Assembly: GCA_030248215.1 (NCBI GenBank) | Contig: JASANG010001183.1 | Coordinates: 1-64,000 of the forward strand | Direction of reading: 5' to 3' | Length of the DNA: 64,000 nt | Source of the DNA: Enoplolaimus lenunculus | Lineage: Eukaryota; Nematoda; Enoplea; Enoplida; Thoracostomopsidae | Shown: piece by piece, positions 11,901 through 22,462 of the stretch | Numbering within the stretch: position 1 is the first letter of the stretch | Layout: each line of letters starts with the position of its first letter | The notes under the pieces: generated by a model | Database searches by the model: none | The model's input: the letters and a program-made list of their open reading frames with translations, nothing else | What the model was told of the DNA's origin: nothing | Position numbers and translations under genes: made by a program

Positions 11901-13999
11901 AGTTTTTGCTGCGAGAACTTGCAGCCGCAACTTGCACTTGCAAGTTTTGTGCAAAATTCCGTTCAAAAAAACTTGCAGCTTTTAAACCAAAGATACTCAA
12001 AAATACAAAATGTAAAGCCCTATTCACACGTCCAAGTTTTTGCTGCGAGAACTTGCAGCCGCAACTAAACTTTACACGTTGCTAAAATTTAACCTTTCTG
12101 ATTTAAAACGTTTCAAATGTTAAATTGTTACCTTTCCGTTCATAGATTTGAAAACTTTGAGGCAAAATTTTGCTCAACTCACATATTGATTTGAGGTGTC
12201 ACTTCACTCAGAAATAAATACGTTTCGTATGGAAGCCAGCAAAATGTAAATACGGTCACAACGATAACCAACAGTTTGACAACCTGAAGTCGAATTGTTA
12301 TCAAATGAGAACTTAGATTGAAATTTACTATTTAATGTTTCTTGTTGAATAAGGGTCAGCTCGACTCGACTGTTTACAGTAAATTTTGAGTTGAGCTAAT
12401 TCTAATTTATAGTTGTAACATAGGTGTATGGATTTCGGAATTTAAAATGTAATATCCTTTCGAAGTGAAATCTTGTATATACCTACCTGAATGTTAAGCG
12501 TGAAAGCTATTGGCTAACGTAAAGAACACGAGCGGAACAGTATTATAAGCATATTTCTAAGCCTATGACCAAGTCTAATCCTAAGCGTAACATATTCCTA
12601 AGCCTAAGACTAAGTCTAATCCTAAGCGTAACATATTCCTAAGCCTAAACCTATTAAGACTAAGCCTAAGCGTAATAATGAGCGTATTCCTAAGCCTAAG
12701 CCTAAGCGTAAGAATGAGCGTATTCCTAAGCCTAAGCCTAAGCGTAAGAATGAGCGTATTCCTAATCCTAAGCCTAGCTAAACAAAACGTTAGTCTAAAA
12801 CTTAAGCTTGCTCTAGAGCAGTCCCACACAAAAACGATCCGTCCCTGATCTTTACATGGACCAAGCTATTAAAGACGGTAAACAATTATGATTGATCTGA
12901 TTTCGTCTAAAATTACCTTAGAATGCTGTAAACTAACCTTTTTCTTGCTTCGTTCAAACGATCTTTTTTGAGCGTCGACAGCGTCAGCGCACGCCACCAG
13001 TTGCGCAGACGGCACCACACGTTCGGGTACAGGTTCAACGATAGATCCGGTTGCCATTGACATTCCGGTAGTTCCTGTCGCCACAGGCAAAGTACCCAAA
13101 GGCAACGTTTTCGTTGTAGTCCCTGTTCCGGCTCGCATCAAGCCGCGATCTTCGGAAGACACTGGTGCAGCGCTTGTAAACCACACTTTATAGCCGATCC
13201 CGCAATATGCGACATTAATGATAACAAGTGGAACAAAATATTGAATAATTGTTAAGTAAATATTATAATAACGCCACCAATTGTGATTAATGACATCTTT
13301 GGGATGGCATATGGTAACGTTCGGATCCCAAGGAGCTTCACCGGTTTGATGGCAAGCGCCGTAGGGCACACTGCATAAGATACTTATAGTCCATATTGAA
13401 CAAAGGATTGCTTTCGCAATTGCTTTTCGCAGCTTTCGACTCGCCGGAAAAAATACTGATCTGAACCGATCAATAGCTGTCATGGTTAGCGTAAATACGG
13501 ACACAGACAGCGAAACGGTTTCAATAAACGGAACCACTTGACACATCACTGAAGGCAGTAGCCATTGTTGAAGCAGGGCAGCTTGAAATTTAAACGGAAT
13601 CGCAAGCAAACCAGTAATGCAATCAGCAACTGCAAGATTTAAAATAAAATAATTCGTCACTGTTTGCATTTTGCGCCGTGTTACAATTATATACACAACA
13701 AGACCGTTGCCTGCAACTGCAAGACACGCAACTACTCCGTATAGTACAAACCAAATTGCAATTTCGAACGGAGTAATTTCATGCAGACCCCCGAGTTCAA
13801 GTCCAGGTGGAATATCGTAGTTTTCAATGTGTGCGCTTGAATTAATATTGTGCAGATTGAAAATTGTCGACAGATTGAGCTCAACTGAAGAATGTTGCAG
13901 TTCAAAAATTGCAGTTTGACCAGAGATGACATTCGCTGCTGCACCTGACAACAGCGGAGTAATTTGAACAGCGTTCACGTGACCAGTTATCGTTTTCAT
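8637..13999 (-). CDS. Leucokinin-receptor-like class A GPCR, complete
   Basis: Four exons on the minus strand: 13999-12938, 12283-12183, 10631-10541 and 9491-8637 (stop included). They give about 702 aa and all introns are GT-AG. TM1 carries GNGLVVY (N98). TM2 has NLAVAD (D126). TM3 ends in IDRFR (177-179), TM4 has W203, TM5 P257, TM6 CWLP (369-372) and TM7 NPIIY (410-414). Two sub-motifs match leucokinin receptors as I recall them from Drosophila Lkr: FQAALLQQWLLPSVMC before TM3, and WLAMSNSCLNPIIYGIYN plus EKF after TM7. N-glycosylation sequons NLS and NSS lie in the extracellular N-terminus. It should bind a secreted neuropeptide and signal through G proteins. Odd points: DRF instead of DRY/DRH, an intracellular loop 3 of about 80 residues rich in Thr/Gly, and a long tail with an Asn run and acidic C-terminus. 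The ATG at 13999 is chosen; an open frame upstream has only a non-ATG start, and an acceptor-like TTCCTGCCAG sits 9 bases before it. Confidence 0.88.
8941..9027. repeat. Trinucleotide (ATT/AAT) run encoding poly-Asn
   Basis: A nearly pure TTA/ATT run on the plus strand lies inside the GPCR tail exon. In the receptor frame (AAT codons on the minus strand) it encodes about 18 consecutive Asn, with further Asn/Tyr/Ser around it. Length is expected to vary between individuals. Confidence 0.85.
9749..9860. mobile_element. Family B MITE, left half
   Basis: Reads CACTGCCAAAAATGGTGTGT then CTCCGAAATAGGCTCTACGG and GACTACACAAACTGAGTC, the left arm of family B, but the mirrored right arm is missing. 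Lies in the last GPCR intron (9492-10540). Confidence 0.6.
10790..10955 (-). mobile_element. Family A2 MITE, right end lost
   Basis: Begins GACCCATGTTACTTTAAGGG then GTCCTGGTTTCTGGTGGG and a TTAGGC-like core. Family A2 shares the outer GGCCCATGT with family A but then diverges (TTACTTTAAGGGGCGT). Better copies are at 21.2, 34.6, 39.9 and 48.8 kb. Located in the second GPCR intron. Confidence 0.6.
11085..12066. repeat. 133-bp tandem array (about 7 units)
   Basis: Units repeat every 133-134 bp. Each contains GCCCTATTCACACGTCCAAG, then GCTGCGAGAACTTGCAGC, TTCCGTTCAAAAAAACTTGC and a spacer ending AAATACAAAATGTAAA. The inner units are nearly identical; the first is more diverged and the last is cut short. 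The unit is the left half of family E MITEs. Overlapping open frames across the array are by-products of a unit with few stops. It lies in the GPCR intron between the TM6 and TM7 exons. Confidence 0.9.
12512..12862 (+). mobile_element. Family A hAT-type MITE with TTAGGC core
   Basis: Reference copy. The left end reads GGCTAACGTAAAGAACACGA, the core is blocks of CCTAAG hexamers separated by GCGTAAGAATGAGCGTATT spacers, and the right end reads ATCTTTACATGGACC. It is flanked by the exact 8-bp duplication AAGCTATT (12504-12511 and 12863-12870). Eight-base duplications with short inverted ends fit the hAT superfamily (established). No coding capacity. It lies in the first GPCR intron, about 75 bp from the splice donor. 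Confidence 0.88.
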
Positions 14000-14656
14000 A
14001 GTTTGCTTCTGGCAGGAATATGAAGAAAAACAGGATATTCCTATTTTTTGTTGGTACAACGGCAATTTTTAAGCAGGCATCAGGTTTTAGATTTGAGCAA
14101 AAGAATGTTGACCAGAATAAAAGTGAGAAATAAGCGTAGGAGTCTAAGAAATACAGAGTTGGTTTAGGTAAAGATTAATGTATTAATTTGATGTCAAATG
14201 TTAATTAATGGTACGTATTGGGTCACCTGTAAATGGTGAACCGGAAAATTTGTGAGCTCATACTCTCTAAAAACTTAAACTTAAATTACAGCTTAGCTAA
14301 ACTTGAAAATTAGTTTTAGTAAAACTTAAATGACTGGACGGAGTAACTAAACTAGAATTTTAAGTTTTACTTTAAGCTAACATGTTTTTAAGTTTAACAC
14401 GAGTTTAAGTATACAGTTATTTTTAGTTTAAGTAACAAGTGCAGGCCAGAAATTGTGTGTATCTAAGAGTTCGTTAAGTTTAGCATAAACTGAAAATATA
14501 TGAGATTTTAAATGAGTTCAGCGTAAACCTACCTGCTAGTTTTGTTAATCTAGAAAGTTAGTCTAATACTCCTGGATTACCTTAAGCTTAATTTAAGTTA
14601 GTTTAAAGTTTTAGGGAGTAACGTTAATGTTGCTATAAAACTTAAATTACGACAAG
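14000..14656. other. Upstream of GPCR, no gene seen
   Basis: Presumably holds the GPCR 5' UTR and promoter. The text around 14270-14640 is rich in AACTTAAA and TTTAAGTT pieces in both orientations, suggesting a decayed foldback element, but clean ends could not be placed. Confidence 0.35.
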
Positions 14657-14909
14657 TGCCCAATGTATAGAACAGTGCCTAAACAATAGTATAAACATTT
14701 TCCTAAGCCTAAGCCAAAGCCGAAGCCAAAGCCTTAGCCTAAGTGTAAGGATGACCTATGCCTAAGCCTAAGCCTAAGCGTAAGAATGAGCCTATTCCTA
14801 AACCTAAGCCTAAGCCTAAATCTAAGCCTAAGCCTAAACAAACAAGTAGTTATAAAGGTTAAACTGACTCTAAAACAGCGCCACCGGAAAACGATCTGGC
14901 TTTTGGGCC
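14657..14909 (+). mobile_element. Family A MITE
   Basis: Left end GCCCAATGTATAGAACAGTG, CCTAAG core, right end CGGAAAACGATCTGGC then GGGCC. This belongs to the TATAGAACA subtype (shared with 39.3, 50.6 and 54.9 kb), which has CTGACTC and CGATC near the right end instead of CTTACTC and CGTTC. Confidence 0.75.
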
Positions 14910-15019
14910 CGACAAGGGAACGAAAATTTAACCAAAGAAATTTTGCACGATTACTGTCAAACTGCCGTTGCGTACAGCCGCAACAAACTATATAAAATTT
15001 AATTATTTTCATGTCAAAC

Positions 15020-15150
15020 GAGGCCCCTGGCCAAAAGAGAACGCTCCGCCCCCCCCCGGAAAAATTTTGTCCCTTCCCAGGAAAATTTCAGCTTTGCTTG
15101 CCAGTCATTGAAAACCTTTGTATGCCCTTTCTGAAAGTTTTTTTTAGTTC
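15020..15150. repeat. Dispersed repeat fragment (CCCCGGAAAAATTT type)
   Basis: CCCCCGGAAAAATTTTG, CTTGCCAGTCATTGAAAACC and TTTTTAGTTCCCCTACGCG recur in the same order near 18.40-18.50, 19.99-20.13 and, reversed, 31.71-31.85 kb. A dispersed element of unknown class; no ends resolved. Confidence 0.45.
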
Positions 15151-15720
15151 CCCTACGCGTACTGTGTGCTTTTCTCCTATTCTCCGAGAAAACTGAGTCG
15201 ACGTTTGTTGTGAAATTTTCCGCGTATCAATTCCCTTCGAAAATTTTGTGTTAACGTTATAGTTTTAGGATAGCAAGCTAACGTGGCTTATATTCGCCAA
15301 AAATCTCGTCTCAGGACAGATCGTTGCAAATTTTTAACTATATACCTTAAAATATATATCATGTAACACAGTTGGTTTGCCATTACGCGTCCAAATATAG
15401 CTGGGTCTTCGCTCGCGAAATTTCTTTTTCAGTTCAACATTGGTCTTAATGCTTGGTAGGGATACGCCTACAGAGGGTGCAGATTCTACGTGGAAATGCA
15501 GCAATAGTGTAGATTTGCCGAGGGTGGGGCAGCTAACGCTGGGGTAACCTTTCCGAGAGAAAAATTACGCGCGGGAAAAAATTTTAACTTTTAATACAGC
15601 AGACAGTAAAATTTTCAGTTACTGTGCTAATACCACCTACATATTACGATAATTTTATTTTGAGCTTGCATTTTGCAATTTCCATATCATGCATCGTTTC
15701 GGGTATTTTTGAAATCTGGT
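15151..15720. other. Unassigned
   Basis: No gene or recognised element end found. Confidence 0.35.
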
Positions 15721-15944
15721 CCCGTATTCTCAAATGTGCGTAGCACCTATCACCAGTTCGTGTTAATAGTTAAGTCTTGTAATTTTTGAACCAGTGAATG
15801 CTGAGACTAACAATTTTGCACAATTTTCGCACATGATTTGCTCTACTCCTGCACCATTTTTCAGTTTAGCAACTGCAGTTGTTTGCCAGCTTGAACACCT
15901 ATAACTAACTGATGATAGTTGCTATACACATTTGAGAATACGGG
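15721..15944. mobile_element. Family H MITE
   Basis: Left end CCCGTATTCTCAAATGTGCG, right end TACACATTTGAGAATACGGG; the ends are inverted repeats over about 20 bp, with GCACCTATCACCAG and its partner ACTGATGATAGTTGC continuing inward. Single ends of the same family appear near 24.22, 32.06 and 58.04 kb. Target duplication not clear. Confidence 0.65.
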
Positions 15945-16335
15945 CTCAGCATTCAGCCCAAAATTTCTCTTAATACTAAAATGGAACAAAATTTACAGCG
16001 AAATATTTGAATATATATCTTTTGCTTATATTTCATTTTAGAATGCCTTTACGAGAAACAAGCATAGAAAACACTTAGCGTTTGCATACGTTTTAGATGT
16101 GTCTGGTTTAAATTTAATGAATAATTTTTACGCAAATCATTAAATATTAATAGTTTTTCACACCCGGACGTGCCGTGTATGACTTAGGTACACCACGGCC
16201 AAAAACCAGGTAGGCCATAAACTTTTTATGTCGCATATGCTTCTACGCTTAGCGGGTTGAAAAAACTGTACTATACCCAAAAATGTCTTGAAATTTATGG
16301 GTAAGTACTGTTTTATAAAAGTTAAACTCTTTGAA

Positions 16336-16622
16336 TGTAAGTCTAAGCGTATAAGCCTAAGCATAAGAATGAGCATATTCCTAAGCCTAAGCCTAAGCGT
16401 AAGAATGAGCATATTCCTAAGCCTAAGCCTAAGCGTAAGAATCAGCATATTCCTAAGCCTAAGTATAAGCCTAAGCTTAAGCCTAAGCGTAAGAATGAGC
16501 ATATTTCTAAGCTAAAGACTAAGCCTAAAGCCTAATTCGAGCAAAAAAATAGTCTAAAGCGCAAGCTTACTCTTTTCAAGTCCCACAGAAAAACGTTCCG
16601 CCACTGATCTTTACATTGGCCC
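16336..16622 (+). mobile_element. Family A MITE, left end lost
   Basis: Hexamer blocks with three GCGTAAGAATGAGCATATT-type spacers, then the standard right end AAACGTTCCGCCACTGATC and TTTACATTGGCC. The left terminal repeat is absent. Confidence 0.7.
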
Positions 16623-16679
16623 AAACAGTTAAAATCAAAATTTACTTAATATTTAAAGCAATTTTATCAGGTAATTAAT

Positions 16680-16784
16680 GACGGATTAGAAATAAATAAC
16701 AGTCCGTAACCAAATGACAAGGGAGAGCCCTCTCGAGAGGCTAAATAAATATCAGTCTCCCCACTCTTAGTCGGATCGTTACAG
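16680..16784. mobile_element. Family D MITE end fragment
   Basis: AGAAATAAATAACAGTCCGT, then AGGCTAAATAAATATCAGTC and the terminal GTTACAG followed by TA. Only about 100 bp of the roughly 430-bp family D element remain. Confidence 0.6.
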
Positions 16785-18089
16785 TAATTACATACGTATT
16801 AATAGGAATTATAATGTATGCAAATCAGCGTTTTCTCTGAAACAAGCAAATATTGCAATTTATTGCAACCATTTTGACTGGCTTGAATCTATGGCAAAGT
16901 TTCAATATTCAAGCGCCTATAGCATTTTTCCGGAAACAGCTGAGTGAGAAAAGAATTTGCATTGTTATCGAATTGCCAGTCGCTTTCCATTATTATCCTA
17001 TTGAGCAGAATTATAATAGAAAAAGTTTTCAAAATTTAGTTTTAAACACATTTTGCATGTTTTTGTCGCATACTATGAGTCCACACTGTTCTGTTTTTAT
17101 AGCCATAAAAGGCGTTCGGTGCAAGTTTTCAACAAACTGTGAGGAAAACTTTTCTGAAAAACGCCAATTATTTTTTGAAAATAAAAGCCAAACAGTACGC
17201 GGTACAATTTGAAGACAGCACATACCCGGCGAAAGTGGGGCGGCAGGAAGACACTCGCCCCCAATGTTCAGATTGGGGGGCACGGCTCCCTGAATATCGC
17301 TCAGAGCTCACAGTGTCAAATTGTCGAATACCTGTGTGGGAGGCTGAGTTTTCCGCCCGGCAGAATTTCACCCCTGGAACATTTAGCCTGCATTTTACCT
17401 CGGACTAAATTTCCAACACCCAATCATCGGCGTTGCCCAAATCCTATCGAAGTTTGTATTCTTCCGACCCTGCTTCAGTTGAATACTATTTACTAATTAT
17501 GATTTGTCGCTCAGTTGCTTAATTACGCCCGTGTGTTTGTACTACCTCAGCCCTACATATTGCTGATATAGTTTGAATTGTGTAATGGTTAAAAGCGCCG
17601 ATGTTATTAATAATGAGATCATTGGGGGTGATAGAAAGTCTCGTTTCAACCGAAAGATGCTTTATGAGTATAATCACTTATTTGAAAATCAATTCTTGTC
17701 TTAAAATTTACAGAAAATTCCTACAAAACGGACTATTTTAACAGTTGAACTTTAGCTGACAAATGCAAAATTTGGACACCAATCAACAGTCCCAAAAAAA
17801 CTTCATTGTGTACCCAAACAAAATTTAGGCCAAACGATTTTAGAGCCACTATTGATCTGAATCCTGGCAGACTGGTTGACAAATTCAAAGAATTATTGAT
17901 GTAATACATATTAATTTGACACAGATTTTTTCAGTGAACTTGTAAAATTTTCAAGCGTAGTCAAATTAAATTATGACTAAATCTTTAGGGTATTAAGCTA
18001 ACTTGATTTGAACAGCCTATAAGACGACCAACTATCCATTCACGTACAATTCAATCTGTTATGGCAGAATTTCATGTATACAGATTATA
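16785..18089. other. No gene recognised
   Basis: A 119-codon plus-strand frame (16853-17212) starts on a non-ATG codon and shows no motif. The GC-richer part at 17220-17400 has TTCAGATTGGGGGGCACGGC and may be a fragment of a dispersed repeat, but no second full copy was identified. The rest is AT-rich and unassigned. Confidence 0.35.
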
Positions 18090-18097
18090 AAGATTTC

Positions 18098-18286
18098 GAC
18101 CCATGTCAAGATCAGGGGCGGAACTTTTTTCTGTGGGACTAGAAAAGAGTTCGCTTAAGCGTTAGACTAATTTTTTTGCTTGGCTTAGGCTTAGGCTTAG
18201 AAATACGCTCATTCGTACGCGTAGACTTAGGATTAGGTTAATGAATATGCTTATAATACTGTTCCGCCCCTGTTTTTACATTGGCC
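18098..18286 (-). mobile_element. Family A MITE
   Basis: Intact small copy: GACCCATGTCAAGATCAGGG ... GCCCCTGTTTTTACATTGGCC, with exact target duplication AAGATTTC on both sides (18090-18097, 18287-18294). Confidence 0.88.
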
Positions 18287-18379
18287 AAGATTTCAGTGAC
18301 TGTTTCATTGCTTCCGTACTGGTATCTAAAACCTTATTAAAAATATTGTATCGTACGTAATCCGTTCAGGCCCATTGCC

Positions 18380-18520
18380 AGCGCATGTTGCTATAGGGGG
18401 CGGGCAAATATTTTTCAGGAGGGGCATATAAGTGTTTTCAATGACTTACAAGCAAGGTTAAAAATTTGCCGGGGGGGGGTTTGAGCCCATTCTGCCCCAT
18501 CCCTTGGTTACGGGAGCCCT
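18380..18520. repeat. Dispersed repeat fragment (CCCCGGAAAAATTT type)
   Basis: GGGCATATAAGTGTTTTCAA, TGACTTACAAGCAAGG and AAAAATTTGCCGGGGGG match the element at 15.0, 20.0 and 31.7 kb. Confidence 0.45.
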
Positions 18521-18689
18521 GAATATTTAATTTTTACCTCAAGAAGATTTAACTCTGTCAATTACCGGTTTAGATGCTTTCCAGCAAACTGGAGACACTA
18601 AATATTTGGACGACAGATCTCAAGTTGGCAAGGTGCAACCTTATGTAAAATATACGAAATTCAAGGACGATTTTTGTCCGTATCCGGAT

Positions 18690-19001
18690 TAAACATTTGA
18701 GTCCATAAATGTCAATTATTTCTAATTGTAGCGCATAAATGACTCCAAAGCCAAATAAAGTTGAGTTCGAAATTTTAAAGCATACTTAAGTTTTTGAAAG
18801 TAACATTCCCAAGTATAACATTGCATTATCGCCCAAGCTTTTGATGCAAGGCAAAAAACGTTTAATTCAACGGATAATTGCACTACTGAGGTGGCGAAGC
18901 CTGGGTTGAAAATAAAAAACATTCCGTAATCGAACAACAGGGAGGTTCCCTCTGGAGAGGCCAAATAAATATCAGTCCCTCCTCGTTTCGGGTCACTACA
19001 G
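18690..19001. mobile_element. Family D MITE, one end lost
   Basis: AGTCCATAAATGTCAATTAT through CAAATAAATATCAGTCCC and terminal CACTACAG followed by TA. The other terminal repeat is not present. The 80-codon frame across it is a by-product. Confidence 0.65.
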
Positions 19002-19189
19002 TAGAAATATTAAACTATCGGTTTAAAACAGGACAGTGGACGAATTGAAAACGTGAAATATAATTTTTACAGAGTTTGAAAAACTGTTACTAACTAAAGT
19101 TACGATTGGTCAATTTTTAAAGACAAAACGAGGCGAAGTTTTTGCATTGAGAACTCACAGCTGTTACTTGGACGAGTAACTTGCTCACC

Positions 19190-19450
19190 ACCACTAGTAG
19201 ATCCTGAGGGCAGGCGGGGAGCGTACGCCCACCCGTCAGAATTTTTTTGTGTTAAAATGGTAAGGTCCCTACCTCACAATCTTTTCTCCTCAGAAATATT
19301 TATCGTAAAAACACATTGTTTCCCGCAGAATTTTTTGAGATAAATCGATCAGGTCCCTACCTTACAATTTTTGCGTTGCATATCATTGGCCAGCCCGCCT
19401 CCCCCGTCCAAATTTTTTGGCTCCGCTTCTGCTCACCACCGCCCCTGAAT
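19190..19450. repeat. Dispersed repeat (GGATCC..CCCGCC type)
   Basis: GTAGATCCTGAGGGCAGGCG, AAAATGGTAAGGTCCCTACC and GATCAGGTCCCTACC; a second copy in reverse lies at 29.06-29.27 kb (GATAGGGACCTTACCG, CTCCTCTGGATCCGC) and another fragment at 19.80-19.96 kb. Class unknown. Confidence 0.45.
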
Positions 19451-19984
19451 TCGCAAACGCCACTGATTGAATTTTTAAATAAAAGCTTTTAGGTAAACCA
19501 AAACAGGAGGCTTTTACCGTAAGGTGTAAATATGGTACTCTCTCTACCGATCGCTGCGGTGAACACGTCGAAGCTTAAAACAGCCTAAAATCACCTGTTC
19601 TTTGGCGACGGCTTACTATAACCTGTGAGTTTTCTATTCGTAGGTCAGACATCATAAAACAATTTTTTTAAACCAGGCTGAAAAATTACTCGTCATTGAA
19701 AATTGCCGTTGGCTTTTAAACGTCGTTTTGACATCAAGGCGCCTATACACGCATGTATATACATATATGCATGCAACGGCGGAATCAAAAATTTCTGACG
19801 AGAAGCAGGCTGTCAAAAGTTATGAAACGCCATTTTTACTGTATGCACTATTTGTGCCAATTTTCTGACGGAGAAAAATTGTAACGTAGGGACGTGATTA
19901 TTTCATCACAAAAATTTATCTGCGAGAGTACACCCCTCCTCCTCGACCGGTCTCTGAATCAGCTAGCGTATGTACGCATGGGCC
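19451..19984. other. No gene recognised
   Basis: No coding exon. Contains short ATGTATATACATATATGCAT near 19750 and a fragment of the 19.19 kb repeat near 19.80-19.96 kb. Confidence 0.35.
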
Positions 19985-20130
19985 CGTAGCCAAGTAGGTG
20001 GTACGGCGGCTTATCCCCCCGGGAAAAATGTTTGACCCCCAAGAAAATTTTAAACCTTGCTTGCAAGTCATTGAAGATCCTTGTATTCTCCTGCTGCAAA
20101 AATTTAGTTCCCCCTACCAAGGAGAGCTGT
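19985..20130. repeat. Dispersed repeat fragment (CCCCGGAAAAATTT type)
   Basis: GTAGCCAAGTAGGTGG, CCCCGGGAAAAATGTTTGAC, CTTGCAAGTCATTGAAG and AATTTAGTTCCCCCTACC; fullest copy of this repeat in the window. Confidence 0.5.
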
Positions 20131-20345
20131 CTACGAGCCTGTGCAAGTATATATAGATGCCACGCCCATAAAGCCAGGGACAGTCTCAGGAGACTGGGAC
20201 ACGGGACGCAACAATGATTTGCCCCTCCAAGTATATACTGTGAAAATCCAGTGTGCCACATTTAAAATTTTTTTGACCTTAACATGTTGGTCTGTCATCG
20301 GGTGTACCTACATGTGCACCTACAATATAGGTATATATACATTCA

Positions 20346-20369
20346 GATATATATATATATATATATATT
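20346..20369. repeat. (TA)n microsatellite
   Basis: Alternating TA run of about 12 units following TACATTCAGA. Confidence 0.85.
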
Positions 20370-20499
20370 GATGACATTAGTGATAATTAGATTGTCAACT
20401 AAATGAAATCGGTTCGAAAGATGCGTTTTTCAACCACTCTTTTTTCGCCATACAGCAATATGAAATGTGTTAATTTTAGTTCGTTCTGCAATCATCATA

Positions 20500-20706
20500 C
20501 ACTGCAAAAAAGGTGAGTCAAATTGACTCTCTCCTAATACGCTCTACGGGACAACACAAACTGAGTTAAATTCGACTCGGCCAGAGGGAGACGTGCGACT
20601 TAGTGAGTTGAATTTAACTCTGGCGCAGTCGAATTTGACTCAGTTTGTGTAATCCCGTAGAGCTTATTTCGGACACAGTCACTTTGACACACCATTTTTT
20701 GCAGTG
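20500..20706. mobile_element. Family B MITE (TA target)
   Basis: Reference copy. The left end reads CACTGCAAAAAAGGTGAGTC and the right end mirrors it, ending TTTTTTGCAGTG. TA flanks both sides (20498-20499, 20707-20708). The whole element is a long hairpin with AATACGCTCTACGGGACAAC and its inverse. TA target duplication fits Tc1/mariner-type elements (established). No coding capacity. Confidence 0.82.
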
Positions 20707-20709
20707 TAG

Positions 20710-21160
20710 CAGCAAGAGCTGGCAATGTGATCACGCGATTAATTTAATAGAATTTCATTTCAACGAAAATTACCATTTTTGAACAAAAGTTCAACGTGGA
20801 TCACAGTCGACGACGCTTGCAGTCAGCTAAACGGTAGCACGAAATTTGAACGGGTGCACCATGCAACCATGAAAACTTAATTGGTCGAATACATTTACCC
20901 GAGTAAATCTCAGATTCAAACCGGTCATGATTTACAGTTAAGTCCCCCGTCATTGCACCCGGCCATCTCATGGACACCACATGCTTTAGCTTCACTGTTA
21001 ACGCAAATCAAAACGCAGGAAACAAATAACAAATTAATGTTTAAAATGCAATTTATCGCACCATTAGTTACCGTAAACCAGGCTTATATTTAATTAATTG
21101 ACCGGTGTAGTTTTCGAGCCATTCCGTATAGCCAACTCGGCATATTAGAGAGGGCATTAC
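20710..21160. other. No gene recognised
   Basis: A 64-codon minus-strand frame (20801-20995) has no motif and no clear splice sites. Otherwise unassigned. Confidence 0.35.
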
Positions 21161-21167
21161 AATTATT

Positions 21168-21368
21168 GGCCAATGTTACTTTAAGGGGCGTAACAGTAGA
21201 TTAAGCATATTCCTAAGCCTAAGCCTAAGCGTTTCATAAATGTGTTCCTAAGCCTAAGCCTAAGTCTAGGATTAAGCTTGAGCGTAAGCGAAAAAATGTA
21301 AGCTACAATCAAAACCTACTCTTTTATAGACTCATCAGAAACCTGGACGCCCCTTAAAGTGGCATGTG
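21168..21368 (+). mobile_element. Family A2 MITE
   Basis: Best-preserved A2 copy. Left end GGCCAATGTTACTTTAAGGG then GCGTAACAGTAGATTAAGC; core of CCTAAG blocks; right end CATCAGAAACCTGGACGCCC then TTAAAGTGGCATG. Ends are inverted over GGGGCGT. Confidence 0.75.
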
Positions 21369-21640
21369 CGAAAATATTTATGTATAGACATGTAGGAATT
21401 TCGTATAAACTTTACAAACAAAGCCACCGACCACCGATACATTTGCAGGGGAGCCAGCAATCGGTACCATAAGCGACGAATTAGTGTTTCTCTTATGGCA
21501 TCACAGGTTTTCGTTAATTGTATACGTTTACCTGATTAGGTTTGTTTGAACGCTTAAAAACTTGCCGAGAACTTTGAATACAACTAAATCCGTAAGTTAG
21601 ATTTTAAAGAAAATCACGCTATAAAACTGATACAATGGTT

Positions 21641-21799
21641 GGCCCATGTAAAGATCAGGGCCGGAACGTTTGTCTGTAGGACTAGAAAAGAGTAAAGCTT
21701 AAGCATTAGACTAAATTTTTTGCGTTGCTTAGGCTTAGGCTTAGGCTTAAGAATATGCTCATTCTTACGCTTAGGTTTAGGTTTATTAATACATTGGTC
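21641..21799 (-). mobile_element. Family A MITE, internally shortened
   Basis: Left end GGCCCATGTAAAGATCAGGG is intact. The right end jumps from TTAGGTTTATTAAT straight to ACATTGGTC, so the CGGAACAG segment is missing. Confidence 0.75.
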
Positions 21800-22267
21800 G
21801 AAAGCTTAAAAAACTTGTCCATAACTTCGAATACAACTAAATCCGTAAGTGACTAACGTCAAAATTCCTAGAATCTGTGATAGCATTTTTTCCAGCGAGT
21901 ATATTTTGGTTGGAGTAAAAATTTCGCCAGTTCTAAAACCTCTTCATTAGTGTTAAATTGTTCAAATATCGCACAACGATGGCTGCTGACTTTTCCGTCA
22001 GATAACAAGAGCTGTTTTGATTGACTTCCGGAACCAAAACATGCTTATGGTATTCGCAACATAAAAAACACAACTTTAACAAGTGTAGATACAGTAACAA
22101 TTCTGGTATGATTTCCGCCAGCCCTGTTGCGATAAAACTTTTGCCGTGTAAAACAGCGGGTCCGTAGCCAAGGGGGGCCTACTGTTCCACCCATGTTCTA
22201 TACAATAGCCAATAGTTGTTACCATACAACTAAGACCCCCGTCATATTACTAATAATAAAACATGCC
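21800..22267. other. No gene recognised
   Basis: AACTTCGAATACAACTAAAT here repeats GAACTTTGAATACAACTAAA at 21570, on the other side of the family A copy at 21641; apparently a local duplication. Nothing coding. Confidence 0.35.
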
Positions 22268-22279
22268 AACCAATGCGTT

Positions 22280-22462
22280 TTGACCTACAGACGTGCCTAG
22301 TTTGAGCAACAGTGGATCGAATGTTGGTACTATACGGTCTGCACGACCCCTGTTTGAAGTTCTGCCCAAAGTTAACGACCACGCTGGGAATCGGACTTCT
22401 GCCCTCTTGCGCTCGAGCCAAGCATGCTATGACTACACTACGCGGTCATGGCAACAACTTCT
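22280..22462 (-). repeat. tRNA-like sequence (SINE or tRNA pseudogene)
   Basis: On the minus strand GACCGCG and CGTGGTC can pair as a 7-bp acceptor-like stem (one G-T). Between them lie an A-box-like TAGTGTAGTCATAGCATGC, a CTTG...CAAG arm with a 7-base loop whose centre would be CGA, and AGTCCGATTCCC resembling a B box. The T stem does not pair well, so I do not call it a functional tRNA. Confidence 0.45.

Noticed and set aside
11007-12068. Several overlapping 60-159 codon frames
   Set aside because: They translate the 133-bp tandem repeat in different phases and lie in a GPCR intron.
16853-17212. 119-codon plus-strand frame as a gene
   Set aside because: Non-ATG start in AT-rich DNA, no domain or signal motif, and no partner exons.
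22280-22462. Functional tRNA gene with CGA anticodon
   Set aside because: The acceptor pairs but the T stem does not, and the lengths of the variable region and arms do not fit a serine tRNA.
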